Shown: positions 1-8,927, numbered from the stretch's first letter. The stretch is 64,000 nucleotides of DNA from Pseudomonas sp. ATCC PTA-122608 (GCF_001952855.1 NZ_LPNO01000011.1:62886-126885); one strand, 5' to 3'. The notes: a model not told the origin generated them from the sequence alone. A program made the numbers and translations.

Positions 1-1
1 C

Positions 2-472
2 CAGGACGCTGGCGACGACTACAACTCGATCATGGTTAAAGCGTTGGCCGACCGCCTGGCCGAGGCGTGCGCCGAGTGGCTGCACCAGCAAGTGCGTAAA
101 GAACACTGGGGCTACGCCAAGGACGAAGTGCTGGATAACGAAGCACTGATCAAGGAGCAATACAGCGGCATCCGCCCTGCCCCGGGTTACCCGGCGTGCC
201 CGGATCACACCGAGAAAGCCCAGCTGTTCCAACTGCTGGACCCTGAAGCCCGCGAAATGCACGCGGGTCGCAGCGGCGTGTTCCTGACCGAGCACTACGC
301 GATGTTCCCGGCGGCAGCCGTCAGCGGCTGGTACTTCGCTCACCCGCAGGCGCAGTACTTTGCCGTAGGCAAGATCGACAAGGACCAAGTGGCGAGCTAT
401 ACCGCCCGCAAGGATCAGGACCTGAGCGTGACCGAGCGCTGGCTGGCGCCTAACCTGGGTTACGACAACTAA
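2..472 (+). CDS. metH: Cobalamin-dependent methionine synthase, C-terminal end (5' truncated by window)
   Basis: This is the last ~156 residues of methionine synthase, which moves the methyl group of methyltetrahydrofolate to homocysteine through methylcobalamin. The frame is open from the window's first bases, so the start lies outside. The visible part is the AdoMet-binding reactivation domain: the fragment carries [18 protein letters not shown] and [12 protein letters not shown], the latter being the AdoMet-binding region, and ends in a conserved NLGYD tail. It is expected to be cytoplasmic. The nearby sulfite reductase gene fits a sulfur/methionine neighbourhood, as around metH in other pseudomonads (recalled, not checked). 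Confidence 0.95.
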   Translation, partial: QDAGDDYNSIMVKALADRLAEACAEWLHQQVRKEHWGYAKDEVLDNEALIKEQYSGIRPAPGYPACPDHTEKAQLFQLLDPEAREMHAGRSGVFLTEHYAMFPAAAVSGWYFAHPQAQYFAVGKIDKDQVASYTARKDQDLSVTERWLAPNLGYDN

Positions 473-519
473 TCGCTGGATTGACTATGCTGTCCATACA
501 CACCTTCACTGGGGGATGT

Positions 520-738
520 ATGGACGATCCAGCCAACCACAAGCCACCGACCTTCTGGCAAATGCTCCACAGCGTGATGGCCGCCGCCTTCGGCGTGCAA
601 AGCGGGAAAAACCGTGCCCGCGACTTCACCCACGGCAAGCCCAGCCACTTTGTAGTGCTGGGCATCCTGTTCACCGCCGTCTTTGCCTTGACGTTGTTTG
701 GCATCGTCAAGCTGGTGTTGCACCTGGCCGGCGTTTGA
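520..738 (+). CDS. DUF2970 family small membrane protein
   Basis: A 72-residue protein with one hydrophobic segment near the C-terminus (FVVLGILFTAVFALTLFGIV), matching the small DUF2970 family of single-pass inner-membrane proteins of unknown function. I chose ATG 520 because a GGGGGA element lies just before it and because the family begins with a short polar stretch followed by FWQMLHSVMAAAFGVQ. An upstream in-frame ATG at 487 would add an unsupported extension. It follows metH by 47 bp and may be cotranscribed. Family membership is from memory of the FGVQ...F.HG pattern. Confidence 0.8.
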   Translation: MDDPANHKPPTFWQMLHSVMAAAFGVQSGKNRARDFTHGKPSHFVVLGILFTAVFALTLFGIVKLVLHLAGV

Positions 739-744
739 ATCCGG

Positions 745-1824
745 TCAACGCATCAGCAGTTGCAGGCTGAACGGGTAACGGTAATCCGCCGGCTTGCCCT
801 GCGCTGACAGCGCGCGAAAATCCACCCCGTAATCCTCGCGCCCATGCACCTGCAATAGCTGGGCGGCGAGGGCCGGGTCGATCAATTGAAATAGCCCGAG
901 CTTGCGCTCACGCCCGCCATGCCCGGCCATCTCCAGCCCCAAGGCATCGTCATGCACCACCACCATCGCCCAGCCGCCGACAGTAAAGTGCCCCGCCACC
1001 AGCGCACTGAGCCGGCCATCGAGCCGTGCCTGGAGGGCTTCAGGCGAGCTGTTTACCGCGCTGAACAACACGTCCTTTCCCGGCGTGCGCCCGTCTTCTT
1101 GCAGCGCATCCATCGCGCCCAGCGCCATCTCGTCATTGGCTGACCATACGAGTGCCGTCTGCGGGTAGCGCTTGAACAACTGCGTGGCCTGCTCGAAGGC
1201 GCGTTGGCGGCTCCATTCGCCATACACCATCTGGCGCAGGCGCACCTGGGGGTAATCCACCAGTGCCCGGCGCAGGCCCTCCTCACGCAGTTGCGCCGCA
1301 GGGGTGGTCTTGGCGCCGGAGAACGCCAGCAGGTCAAGTGTCTGGCCTTCGGTAACCGGGCCATGCAGGCGCAGCAGTTCCTTGAGCATCAGGTAGCCGG
1401 CTTCTTCATCGTTGGCCACCATGCTGCCGATCCAGTTGGGGTATTTGCCGGCATCCAGCAGTTGAGTCTGGTCGGCGGTCAGGGCGTTATTGACGATCAG
1501 CAGCTTGACCCCGCTGCGCTGGGACAGGCGCAGGATCTGTGGCGCGATGTACTGCTCGTTGACCAGCACCAGGTAGTCCGGACGCTCTGTGCCTTGCAAC
1601 GCCTCACGGGCCTGCACCAGTGTGGCCTCGGGGTTGCGCTCGGAATAGCGCACACGCAAATCCAGGCCGAGGTCCCTGGCGGCGGCCTGCATGAATTGCG
1701 CGTAGCTGACCCAGAAGGCCTCAGTCGAATTGCCAGGGTTGAGAAACACCACCGACGTCGCCTGGGCAACAGCCCAGAACGGCATGCTCAGCACCAGCAA
1801 GCACTTGCAGAGAACCTTCAACAT
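745..1824 (-). CDS. Periplasmic sugar-type ABC transporter substrate-binding protein
   Basis: A 359-residue protein with an N-terminal signal peptide (about residues 1-22, ending AVAQA) followed by a type-I periplasmic binding fold of the ribose/galactose-binding class. Visible family marks are the opening VVFLNPGNSTEAFW, a hinge-region VWSANDEMALGAMDAL typical of LacI/PBP1 folds, and GHFTVGGWAMVVVHD near the end. No permease or ATPase gene is adjacent, so it either feeds a distant transporter or acts as a receptor for a sensor protein, as some orphan PBP1 proteins do (inference). The ligand cannot be read from sequence. It converges with the DUF2970 gene. Confidence 0.8.
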   Translation of the reverse strand: MLKVLCKCLLVLSMPFWAVAQATSVVFLNPGNSTEAFWVSYAQFMQAAARDLGLDLRVRYSERNPEATLVQAREALQGTERPDYLVLVNEQYIAPQILRLSQRSGVKLLIVNNALTADQTQLLDAGKYPNWIGSMVANDEEAGYLMLKELLRLHGPVTEGQTLDLLAFSGAKTTPAAQLREEGLRRALVDYPQVRLRQMVYGEWSRQRAFEQATQLFKRYPQTALVWSANDEMALGAMDALQEDGRTPGKDVLFSAVNSSPEALQARLDGRLSALVAGHFTVGGWAMVVVHDDALGLEMAGHGGRERKLGLFQLIDPALAAQLLQVHGREDYGVDFRALSAQGKPADYRYPFSLQLLMR

Positions 1825-1927
1825 CGTTGTCTGAGCCCTTGGAAATGACGGCCCATGATAATGGCATCGGGCCGATCAATCTCGGCTAATTGCCGATTGT
1901 CGGGCAGCAGGGCTCGGTAACGTCCTT

Positions 1928-2041
1928 TTATTGATGGCTGACCCAGAACACGGCAGTGGAAACCACCAGGATAATCAAGAACAGAATGGCCCAGGCATCG
2001 ACACTGCTGTCACTTTTGCGGGCTTTGGTCGGATTGCTCAT
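1928..2041 (-). CDS. Small single-pass membrane protein (37 aa), function unknown
   Basis: A 37-codon gene whose ATG at 2041 is preceded by a good ribosome-binding site (AAGAGGCG, about 6 nt upstream on the minus strand). The product has a polar N-terminus (MSNPTKARKSDSSVD) followed by one transmembrane helix (WAILFLIILVVSTAVFWV) and a short SHQ end. A longer in-frame reading to 2203 has no supporting start signal. It lies divergent from cysI. I recognise no family beyond the common class of tiny inner-membrane proteins. Confidence 0.6.
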   Translation of the reverse strand: MSNPTKARKSDSSVDAWAILFLIILVVSTAVFWVSHQ

Positions 2042-2274
2042 AGCATCGCCTCTTGTCGGTTTTATAGGTGATTGCATAAAGACACGAGCACAGTAAAGAT
2101 CATGATTGCCCGCATGACAAATGTGGGTATCGCGATAACGGTTCTCATTAGTCGATTTGGTTATTTGCATATACTCAAACATCACTTTTGCGCATAAACG
2201 CAAACTGGTATCGTGCGCCGGCTCCGTTGGGAGTGCGCGGCCGTGCGCGCAGATTTGCCGAGAACAGGACCTAT

Positions 2275-3933
2275 ATGTACGTATACGACGAATACGATCA
2301 GCGCATCATCGAGGACCGCGTCAAGCAGTTCCGTGATCAGACCCGACGCTATCTGGCAGGCGAACTGAGCGAAGAAGAGTTCCGCCCTCTGCGCCTGCAA
2401 AATGGCCTTTATGTTCAGCGCTTTGCGCCGATGCTGCGGGTTGCCGTGCCTTATGGCCAACTGACTTCCCGTCAGACGCGCATGATGGCCAAGATTGCCC
2501 GCGACTTCGACAAAGGCTACGCCCACATCAGTACCCGCCAGAACGTGCAGTTCAACTGGCCGGCCCTGGAAGACGTGCCGGACATCCTGGCTGAATTGGC
2601 CACCGTGCAGATGCACGCCATTCAGACCAGCGGTAACTGCCTGCGCAACGTCACCACCGACCAGTTCGCCGGCGTCGCCGCTGACGAGCTGATCGACCCG
2701 CGCCCATGGTGTGAAATCGTCCGTCAATGGACCACCTTCCACCCGGAATTCGCCTACCTGCCGCGCAAGTTCAAGATCGCCATCAACGGCTCGACCTCGG
2801 ACCGCGCAGCCATCGAAGTGCACGATATCGGCCTGGAGCCGGTGCATAACGCGGCGGGCGAGTTGGGCTTCCGTGTTCTCGTCGGCGGTGGCCTTGGCCG
2901 TACGCCGGTGGTCGGTGCGTTCATCAACGAATTCCTGCCGTGGCAGGACCTGTTGAGCTACCTCGACGCGATCCTGCGGGTCTACAACCGCTATGGCCGT
3001 CGTGACAACAAATACAAGGCCCGGATCAAGATCCTGGTCAAAGCGCTGACCCCTGAGGTGTTTGCCCAGAAGGTCGACGCCGAGATGGAGCACCTGCGCG
3101 GCGGCCAGACCACCCTGACCGAAGCCGAAGTGCACCGCGTCGCCAAACACTTTGTCGACCCGGACTACAAGGCCCTGAGCAATCAGGACGCCGAGTTGGC
3201 CGAGCTCGACCAGCAGCACCCGGGTTTCGCCCGCTGGCGCACCCGCAACACCCTGGCTCACAAGAAGCCGGGCTATGTGGCCGTGACCCTGTCGCTGAAA
3301 CCTACCGGTGTTGCACCGGGCGATATCACCGACAAGCAACTGGACGGCGTCGCCGACCTGGCCGAGCGCTACAGCTTCGGCCAACTGCGCACCTCCCACG
3401 AGCAGAACATCATCCTCGCCGACGTCGAACAGTCTCAGCTGTTCACCCTGTGGGGCGAGTTGCGCGAGCAGGGTTTTGCCACGCCGAACATCGGCTTGCT
3501 GACCGACATCATCTGCTGCCCGGGCGGCGATTTCTGCTCCCTGGCCAACGCCAAGTCGATCCCGATTGCCGAATCGATCCAGCGCCGTTTCGACGACCTG
3601 GACTACCTGTTCGACATCGGCGAGCTGGACCTGAACATCTCCGGTTGCATGAACGCCTGTGGTCACCACCACGTCGGCCACATCGGCATCCTGGGCGTGG
3701 ACAAGAAAGGCGAAGAATTCTACCAAGTGTCCCTGGGTGGCAGCGCCAGCCGCGATGCGAGCCTGGGCAAGATCCTCGGCCCGTCCTTCGCCCAGGAAGT
3801 CATGCCTGACGTGATCGGCAAGCTGATCGACGTGTACGTTGAACAGCGCACCGAAGATGAGCGTTTCATCGACACCTACCAGCGCATCGGCATTGACCTG
3901 TTCAAGGAGCGCGTCTATGCAGCGAATCATTAA
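2275..3933 (+). CDS. cysI: Sulfite reductase, siroheme/Fe4S4 (nitrite/sulfite reductase family)
   Basis: A 552-residue hemoprotein that reduces sulfite to sulfide in assimilatory sulfur metabolism. It has two nitrite/sulfite reductase ferredoxin-like half-domains plus the siroheme-Fe4S4 domains. The cluster cysteines are visible as C415-X5-C421 (CCPGGDFC) and C458-X3-C462 (GCMNACGHH), the family signature. The siroheme-contact style motif STRQNVQFNW lies near residue 85. The start is ATG 2275 after an AGGA element; the open frame extends upstream to 2188 without a start signal. The next gene, DUF934, overlaps by 17 nt, so the two are translationally coupled. I infer sulfite rather than nitrite from the DUF934 pairing and the metH neighbourhood. 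Confidence 0.9.
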   Translation: MYVYDEYDQRIIEDRVKQFRDQTRRYLAGELSEEEFRPLRLQNGLYVQRFAPMLRVAVPYGQLTSRQTRMMAKIARDFDKGYAHISTRQNVQFNWPALEDVPDILAELATVQMHAIQTSGNCLRNVTTDQFAGVAADELIDPRPWCEIVRQWTTFHPEFAYLPRKFKIAINGSTSDRAAIEVHDIGLEPVHNAAGELGFRVLVGGGLGRTPVVGAFINEFLPWQDLLSYLDAILRVYNRYGRRDNKYKARIKILVKALTPEVFAQKVDAEMEHLRGGQTTLTEAEVHRVAKHFVDPDYKALSNQDAELAELDQQHPGFARWRTRNTLAHKKPGYVAVTLSLKPTGVAPGDITDKQLDGVADLAERYSFGQLRTSHEQNIILADVEQSQLFTLWGELREQGFATPNIGLLTDIICCPGGDFCSLANAKSIPIAESIQRRFDDLDYLFDIGELDLNISGCMNACGHHHVGHIGILGVDKKGEEFYQVSLGGSASRDASLGKILGPSFAQEVMPDVIGKLIDVYVEQRTEDERFIDTYQRIGIDLFKERVYAANH

Positions 3934-4411
3934 GAACAACGAAGTCCTCGACGAAACCTGGCACCTGCTGCCCAAGGACGCGAGCTTCGATGGCATCTCC
4001 AACTGCGACGACCTGATCGTGCCGCTGGCCCTGTGGCGCGAGCACGCTCACGCCCTCAAGGCCCGCGACGGCGGCCTGGGTGTGTGGCTGGACGCCGATG
4101 AAGAAGCCGAAGAGATCGGTGATGACGTGGAGCACTTCCAGGTCATCGCCCTGAACTTCCCGGCCTTCACCGACGGTCGCAACTACTCCAACGCCCGCCT
4201 GCTGCGTGACCGTTATGGTTACAAGGGCGAGCTGCGGGCGATTGGTGATGTGCTGCGCGACCAGTTGTTCTACCTGCGCCGTTGCGGGTTCGATGCCTTC
4301 GCCTTGCGCGCAGACAAAGACCCGTATGAAGCGCTGGAAAGCCTCAAGGATTTCTCGGTGACGTACCAGGCGGCGACGGATGAACCGTTGCCGTTGTTCC
4401 GCCGCCGTTAA
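3917..4411 (+). CDS. DUF934 domain protein coupled to sulfite reductase
   Basis: A 164-residue cytoplasmic protein of the DUF934 family, which regularly sits directly after this class of sulfite reductase in pseudomonads and other proteobacteria. The start at ATG 3917 lies inside the 3' end of cysI (17-nt overlap), indicating coupled translation. Conserved stretches include NFPAFTDGRNYSNARLLRDRYGYKGELRAIGDV split across residues ~76-108, and LRRCGFDAFALR. A role in electron delivery to or assembly of the reductase is commonly guessed but unproven. A strong terminator follows within 15 bp. Confidence 0.85.
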   Translation: MQRIIKNNEVLDETWHLLPKDASFDGISNCDDLIVPLALWREHAHALKARDGGLGVWLDADEEAEEIGDDVEHFQVIALNFPAFTDGRNYSNARLLRDRYGYKGELRAIGDVLRDQLFYLRRCGFDAFALRADKDPYEALESLKDFSVTYQAATDEPLPLFRRR

Positions 4412-4424
4412 GCCTCGCTTCAAT

Positions 4425-4452
4425 AAAAAGCCCCGACTATTCGGGGCTTTTT
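4425..4452. terminator. Bidirectional rho-independent terminator
   Basis: A GC-rich hairpin, AAAAAGCCCCGA-CTAT-TCGGGGCTTTTT, flanked by an A-tract on the left and a T-tract on the right. It ends the cysI-DUF934 unit and, read on the other strand, the convergent sulP gene that stops at 4457. Confidence 0.9.
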
Positions 4453-4456
4453 GCAT

Positions 4457-6103
4457 TCAGGCGGTGGGTTGCAACGCGAGTTGCACCGCACCATCGACAC
4501 TCAACCCGCTGATCAGCACCTGCGGCGCGCACGCTTCAGGCAACGTCTGCAACACCTCCTGTGCCTCATGCCGTACGCGGGCCAGCACCAGGCACTTGCC
4601 CTCCCCTTGCACCTGGACGAAAAACGCCTGCAACGCCTCGATGGTGGTGCCATCGAGGTCAGGCGATTCTTCCAGGCTGAGCACCACCGTGTGCACCGGG
4701 AACGTAGCGTGCCGCATCAGGCTCAACACCGCCCCCAGCACTCGCTCGGCATTCGCAAAGAACAGCGCTTCGCTGGGCCGCACGATCAGAACACCCGGGA
4801 TCTGTTCGGCGCTCGGGTGATGCAGCAAGTCGACAAAATCATGCCCACCGTCAATGCGCCCCAGCTCACGCACATCCGCCGACGACATCTGGCGCAGCAT
4901 CAACACCACGCTGATGCCGACCGCCACCAGCAGACCGTCCAGCACGCCGAGCACCAACACCGCCGCCACCGCGCAAATCACCAGCAACCGGTCGCGCCGC
5001 CAGGAGAAATAGCGGCCCAAGGGTTGCAGGCTCAAACCCCGACCCAAGGCGTAGATAACGATGGCGGCGAGCACCGGCTCCGGCGTCAGTGCAACTAACG
5101 GCAGCACTGTAAGGACAATCAGCAACACCACCAGCGCCGCGACCGCCCCCGCCAGTCGAGAATTGGCGCCCGCTGCCTCATTGGCCGACGTCGCCGAGTA
5201 ACCGGCCCCGGCGGGCATACCCTGAAACAGCCCGGACAGCAGATTGGCGGCCCCCAGCGCCAGCAGGTCGCGATTGGATGACACGCGGTCGCCATGCTTG
5301 AGGGCGAATGAGCTGATGGAGCCGTAGGACTCGGCGTAAAGAATCATCACCATGGCAAACGCCAACTCCCCCAGGCGCAGCCAGTCGGCGAACGGCAACA
5401 CCGGAAGGTGCGCAAACTCCAGGCGCAGGTCGATCACACCGATCAACGCCACGCCATGGGCCTGCAAATCCAGCCACTGGCCGGCGGCTATCCCGAGGAT
5501 CACCACCAGCAGTCCCCCCGGCAGGCGCCGGACCCGCGCGCACAGCCACAGCAAGAGCAATGCGACACCCGCGACAGCTGCGGCGGCCCAGTTCCAGCGC
5601 GGCAATTGCTCCAGAAGTTGGGGCAGGAAGCGAATCAGGTTGTTATCGGTCAGGTGTACGCCCACCACGCTGGCCAGTTGCTTGAGGATGATCGTCAACG
5701 CCAGCCCGAAGGCAAAGCCACGCAGCACCGGCTTGGCGATAAACGAGGTCAGCCCGCCCAGCTTGAGCAACCCGGCCAGGAGGAAAAACGCCCCGGTCAC
5801 CATTACCAGGCCCATTGCCAGGCTCAACCTGAGTGTCGGGTCGTCCCCCGCCAGCGTCGCGGTGGCTGCCGCCAGCACCGCCGCCGAGGATGACGTGGCG
5901 GAGACGATCGCGAAGCGGCTGGTACCGAACAGGCCGTAGCACAGTAACCCGGCGAACAAGGCAATCACGCCTGCCTGGGGCGGCAACGCGGCGATGCTGG
6001 AATAGGCCACGGCCTCGGGCAGCAGCAAGCCGGCGATGGACAGGCCGGCCAGCAAGTCTTGTGCACGGTTCGGCGTGGAGTCGCTCTCAGGCTTGATGTT
6101 CAA
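4457..6103 (-). CDS. SulP (SLC26) family anion transporter with STAS domain
   Basis: A 548-residue inner-membrane protein. Residues ~15-400 form many hydrophobic segments, beginning with the SulP signature LSIAGLLLPEAVAYSSIAALPP. The last ~110 residues form a cytoplasmic STAS domain (VVLSLEESPDLDGTTIEAL, the phosphorylatable-loop region). Family members move sulfate, bicarbonate or dicarboxylates. The substrate is not determined, though the neighbouring sulfite reductase makes sulfate plausible (inference). It is convergent with cysI-DUF934 and shares their terminator. Confidence 0.88.
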   Translation of the reverse strand: MNIKPESDSTPNRAQDLLAGLSIAGLLLPEAVAYSSIAALPPQAGVIALFAGLLCYGLFGTSRFAIVSATSSSAAVLAAATATLAGDDPTLRLSLAMGLVMVTGAFFLLAGLLKLGGLTSFIAKPVLRGFAFGLALTIILKQLASVVGVHLTDNNLIRFLPQLLEQLPRWNWAAAAVAGVALLLLWLCARVRRLPGGLLVVILGIAAGQWLDLQAHGVALIGVIDLRLEFAHLPVLPFADWLRLGELAFAMVMILYAESYGSISSFALKHGDRVSSNRDLLALGAANLLSGLFQGMPAGAGYSATSANEAAGANSRLAGAVAALVVLLIVLTVLPLVALTPEPVLAAIVIYALGRGLSLQPLGRYFSWRRDRLLVICAVAAVLVLGVLDGLLVAVGISVVLMLRQMSSADVRELGRIDGGHDFVDLLHHPSAEQIPGVLIVRPSEALFFANAERVLGAVLSLMRHATFPVHTVVLSLEESPDLDGTTIEALQAFFVQVQGEGKCLVLARVRHEAQEVLQTLPEACAPQVLISGLSVDGAVQLALQPTA

Positions 6104-6118
6104 TCCCTAATTCCCTGG

Positions 6119-6157
6119 CAAAAAAAACGGCCAATCCGCAGTCTGCGAATTGGCCGT
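6119..6157 (-). terminator. Rho-independent terminator of the amino acid transporter gene
   Basis: Read on the minus strand, ACGGCCAAT and ATTGGCCGT arms (with further internal pairing) form a long stem followed by an uninterrupted T-tract (seven to eight T). It lies 27 nt past the stop of the transporter gene and just before the start of sulP. Confidence 0.85.
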
Positions 6158-6183
6158 GATCATTGCACTGAAACCGGGTGCTG

Positions 6184-7461
6184 TCAGGACATCAGCGAGT
6201 AAATCAGCGCGGTAATCGCCACCAGGCCCACCGCCGTCACAAACACGTTGGACGCCTGGCCACGGTACTTGGCCATCGCCGGTACCTTGCGGATCGCGTA
6301 CATCGGCATCAGGAACAGGATCGACGCAATGATCGGCCCGCCCAGGGTCTCGATCATGCCGAGGATGCTCGGGTTGAGAGTGGCGACTATCCAGCACACC
6401 ACCAGCATGAAGGCAGCCGTCATACGGTCCAGGGTCTTGGCAGCGGGACGACGGCCGCTTTTGAGCACCAGGCCCTTGAGGCCTTCACTGGCGCCGATGT
6501 AGTGGCCCAGGAACGACTTGGCAATCGCCACAAACGCGATCAACGGCGCGGCGAACGCGATGGTCGGGTTGCTGAAGTGGTTCGCCAGGTACGACAGGAT
6601 CGACAGGTTCTGCGCCTTGGCTTCGGCCAACTGCGCCGGGGACAGGGTCAGGACGCAACTGAACACGAAGAACAGCACCATCACCACCATCAGGATGTGC
6701 GCCCGGGACAGGATCTGCGAGCTGCGTTCTTCAGCGTGTTCGCCGTACTGGCGCTTCTGGTCCACCGCAAAGGCCGAGATGATCGGCGAGTGGTTGAACG
6801 AGAACACCATCACCGGAATTGCCAGCCACAGGGTATGCAGCAGCGCCGACGGGGCCGGCACGGTGCTGGCGGTGCTGAGGATGCCGCCATTCCAGTGCGG
6901 CACCAGGTACACCGCCAGGAACAGCAAGGCAACGATAAACGGATACACCATCAGGCTCATGGCCTTGACGATCACCTGCTCGCCACAACGCACCACGGCC
7001 AGCAGGCCGAGGATCAGCACCAGCGACAGGATCGCCCGCGGTGGCGGTGCGATGTGCAGTTGATGCTCCATGAAGCTGCCGACGGTGTTGGTCAGCGCCA
7101 CGCTGTAGATCAGCAGGATCGGGAAGATCGCGAAGAAGTACAGCAAGGTGATCGCGGCTCCGGCCTTAAGGCCGAAGTGTTCCTCGACCACGTCGGTGAT
7201 GTCCGAGCCTTCACGGCCCGAGAGTACAAAGCGGGTCAGGCCACGGTGAGCGAAAAACGTCATCGGGAACGCCAGCAGCGCGAGGATCACCAACGGCCAG
7301 AAGCCGCCAAGGCCCGCGTTGATCGGCAGGAACAAGGTGCCGGCGCCGATGGCCGTACCGAACAGCCCGAGCATCCAGGTGGTGTCCTGGCGGCTCCAGC
7401 TTGTGAGGGTTGCAGGTGTCGTTGCGTAGCGTTCGTCGACGCTATTGGCCTGATCATTCAT
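6184..7461 (-). CDS. HAAAP-family serine/threonine-type amino acid:proton symporter
   Basis: About 425 residues with eleven or so hydrophobic segments, in the hydroxy/aromatic amino acid permease family (SdaC/TdcC type). Characteristic stretches are GLFGTAIGAGTLFLPI at the first helix, VFSFNHSPIISAF in the centre and FVAIAKSFLGHYIGASEG near two thirds. It imports an amino acid, probably serine or threonine, across the inner membrane. ATG 7461 (MNDQANS) has a GGAG about 10 nt upstream; an alternative ATG at 7479 would add six residues. It ends at its own terminator and is monocistronic. Confidence 0.85.
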   Translation of the reverse strand: MNDQANSVDERYATTPATLTSWSRQDTTWMLGLFGTAIGAGTLFLPINAGLGGFWPLVILALLAFPMTFFAHRGLTRFVLSGREGSDITDVVEEHFGLKAGAAITLLYFFAIFPILLIYSVALTNTVGSFMEHQLHIAPPPRAILSLVLILGLLAVVRCGEQVIVKAMSLMVYPFIVALLFLAVYLVPHWNGGILSTASTVPAPSALLHTLWLAIPVMVFSFNHSPIISAFAVDQKRQYGEHAEERSSQILSRAHILMVVMVLFFVFSCVLTLSPAQLAEAKAQNLSILSYLANHFSNPTIAFAAPLIAFVAIAKSFLGHYIGASEGLKGLVLKSGRRPAAKTLDRMTAAFMLVVCWIVATLNPSILGMIETLGGPIIASILFLMPMYAIRKVPAMAKYRGQASNVFVTAVGLVAITALIYSLMS

Positions 7462-7713
7462 CCGTTCGGATCTCCGCATTCACTCAGTCGGGGCGAGTCA
7501 GAAAAACCTGACAGGCAGCGCCACGACCGAAACAGGGGCGCGATTGTCCGGGATTCGCTTGAATAAGCAAAGACTTAGCTGAGGAATGGTTGTGCGGAGC
7601 AGGTGATTGGAGAGGTTTGATGAGTACCGTTTTTATATTTCATTAAAAATCTATTTTATAAATTCCAGCTGTCATGTATTTTTAATGCCACGCCTCTCAC
7701 TGGAATATCTGCC

Positions 7714-8097
7714 ATGCCAATCGTGCGCATAGACCTTCGGAAAAACCCCGACGTCACCTACGCCAAACGCGTCGGCGTACTGATCTATAACGCCATGCAC
7801 ACGGCCATCGGCGTGCCCGAGCACGACAATTTCCAGATCCTCACCGAGCACGATGAACACCACTTCATCTATGACCCTGAGTACCTGGGTATCCAGCGCA
7901 GCGACAACCTGGTGATCATCCAGATCACCTTGAACGAAGGCCGCAGCACCGAGCAGAAAAAGCTGTTGTACAAGACCATCGCCGAGAGCCTGAACCGTGA
8001 ACTCGCGGTACGCCTCGAAGACGTGTTTATCAGCCTGGTGGAGGTCAAGAGGGAAAACTGGTCGTTCGGCAACGGGATTGCGCAGTACGCCAGCTAA
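7714..8097 (+). CDS. Tautomerase superfamily protein (4-oxalocrotonate tautomerase-like)
   Basis: A 127-residue cytoplasmic protein beginning Met-Pro-Ile-Val. After Met removal the exposed Pro1 is the catalytic base of the tautomerase superfamily. The length is about twice that of a single 4-OT subunit, consistent with a fused two-repeat member such as the MSAD/cis-CaaD-like groups or the YusQ-type 'tautomerase family protein'. The substrate is unknown. It lies 52 bp upstream of a TetR gene on the same strand. The upstream 250 bp is AT-rich around 7625-7685 and probably contains the promoter, but no clear -35/-10 pair was found. Confidence 0.82.
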   Translation: MPIVRIDLRKNPDVTYAKRVGVLIYNAMHTAIGVPEHDNFQILTEHDEHHFIYDPEYLGIQRSDNLVIIQITLNEGRSTEQKKLLYKTIAESLNRELAVRLEDVFISLVEVKRENWSFGNGIAQYAS

Positions 8098-8149
8098 ACG
8101 TTTTATGATGCCGCCTATTCCTGCCACAACCTGATCCAGAGAGCCCCCG

Positions 8150-8746
8150 ATGCCACGCGTGTCCCGCAAACAAGCCGAACTCAACCGCGAAATCATCGTC
8201 GAGGCCGCCACGCGGCTGTTTCGTGAGCGTGGCATCCACGGCATCAGCGTGTCGGACGTGATGGCCGCCGCCGGGCTGACCCATGGCGGTTTCTACGGCC
8301 ACTTCGAGTCCCGCGAGGCGCTGGCCACGGAAGCCTGTAACCGGGCGTTCGAACAATCGAGCCTGCGTTGGCAGGCCAGGCTCGAGCAAAGCCCTGAGCC
8401 CGAGGCGGCGCGACTGGCGTTGATTGATCCGTATCTGTCGGCGGCCAATCGTGACAACCCCGGGGACAGTTGCCCGGTGGCGGCGTTTGCCGGGGAGATG
8501 TGCCATGAAGCCGTCGACAGCGCGTTGCAACGCAGCTTTATCCAGGGCTTTGAAGCGTCCATGGGAATCCTGGCCACTACCCAGGCAACCGGAACACCCG
8601 AAGGTGACCGGCAAGCCGCCATTGCCCAGTACGCGATGATGGTCGGCGCCCTCACCCTGGCCCGTGCGACCAAAGGCAATAGCCTGTCCGATGAATTCCT
8701 CGCCGCTGCCAGAAATCTCCTGATCCCGGAAAAAAACCTCGGTTGA
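8150..8746 (+). CDS. TetR/AcrR family transcriptional regulator
   Basis: A 198-residue repressor-type protein. The N-terminal helix-turn-helix spans about residues 10-58 (NREIIVEAATRLFRERGIHGISVSDVMAAAGLTHGGFYGHF), with the typical TetR recognition helix LTHGGFYGHF. The C-terminal half is the ligand/dimer domain, with no obvious ligand clue. Its gene neighbours are a tautomerase upstream and, downstream, an independent promoter for the cysteine hydrolase. Autoregulation or control of the tautomerase is possible but no operator was identified. Confidence 0.88.
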   Translation: MPRVSRKQAELNREIIVEAATRLFRERGIHGISVSDVMAAAGLTHGGFYGHFESREALATEACNRAFEQSSLRWQARLEQSPEPEAARLALIDPYLSAANRDNPGDSCPVAAFAGEMCHEAVDSALQRSFIQGFEASMGILATTQATGTPEGDRQAAIAQYAMMVGALTLARATKGNSLSDEFLAAARNLLIPEKNLG

Positions 8747-8750
8747 TGCG

Positions 8751-8780
8751 TTGACATCCAAACGCCAGCGCCAGCATGAT
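8751..8780 (+). promoter_or_regulatory. Sigma-70 promoter upstream of the Thr-rich leader
   Basis: A perfect -35 hexamer TTGACA (8751-8756), an 18-nt spacer and a -10-like CATGAT (8775-8780, four of six matches). The expected transcription start is near 8787, which is the A of the leader ATG, so the leader may be translated from an RNA with almost no 5' untranslated region. It lies 4 nt after the TetR stop and is independent of it. Confidence 0.6.
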
Positions 8781-8786
8781 CGGCCC

Positions 8787-8876
8787 ATGAACCTTATTCA
8801 GCAGGCCCTCACCCGCACCACCACCACGACCGCTTTTGGCGGGTCGTGTGGTAGCTGTGAGTGGCGCGCAAACTAA
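8787..8876 (+). CDS. Candidate leader peptide with five consecutive Thr codons
   Basis: A 29-codon open frame (ATG 8787 to TAA 8876) immediately downstream of a strong promoter and 17 nt before a rho-independent terminator. Codons 11-15 (8817-8831) are five Thr codons in a row, with another Thr at codon 9; two Cys codons and one Trp codon come later (GSCGSCEW). The Thr run overlaps the 5' arm of a hairpin (CACGACC 8825-8831 with GGTCGTG 8842-8848). This is the layout of ribosome-mediated attenuators such as thrL. No Shine-Dalgarno sequence is visible, so initiation would be leaderless or weak. Confidence 0.45.
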   Translation: MNLIQQALTRTTTTTAFGGSCGSCEWRAN

Positions 8877-8893
8877 GCCACCCGGATTTACCC

Positions 8894-8927
8894 AAGGCCC
8901 CGCCAGCAATGGACGGGGCCTTTTTAT
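8894..8927 (+). terminator. Attenuator-like terminator before the cysteine hydrolase
   Basis: Hairpin AAGGCCCCG-N11-CGGGGCCTTTTTATT, positioned between the leader frame and the hydrolase ribosome-binding site (8950-8955). Its 5' arm includes CCCGCCA (8899-8905), which is complementary to TGGCGGG at 8837-8843 inside the leader hairpin. A mutually exclusive antiterminator is therefore possible. Confidence 0.75.

Noticed and set aside
2182..4002. A 606-codon minus-strand frame over cysI
   Set aside because: cysI on the plus strand has full family motifs and cluster cysteines; the reverse frame is a codon-bias artefact.
6178..7566. A 462-codon plus-strand frame opposite the amino acid transporter
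   Set aside because: Low-complexity His/Gln/Arg-rich translation, opposite a clear HAAAP transporter.
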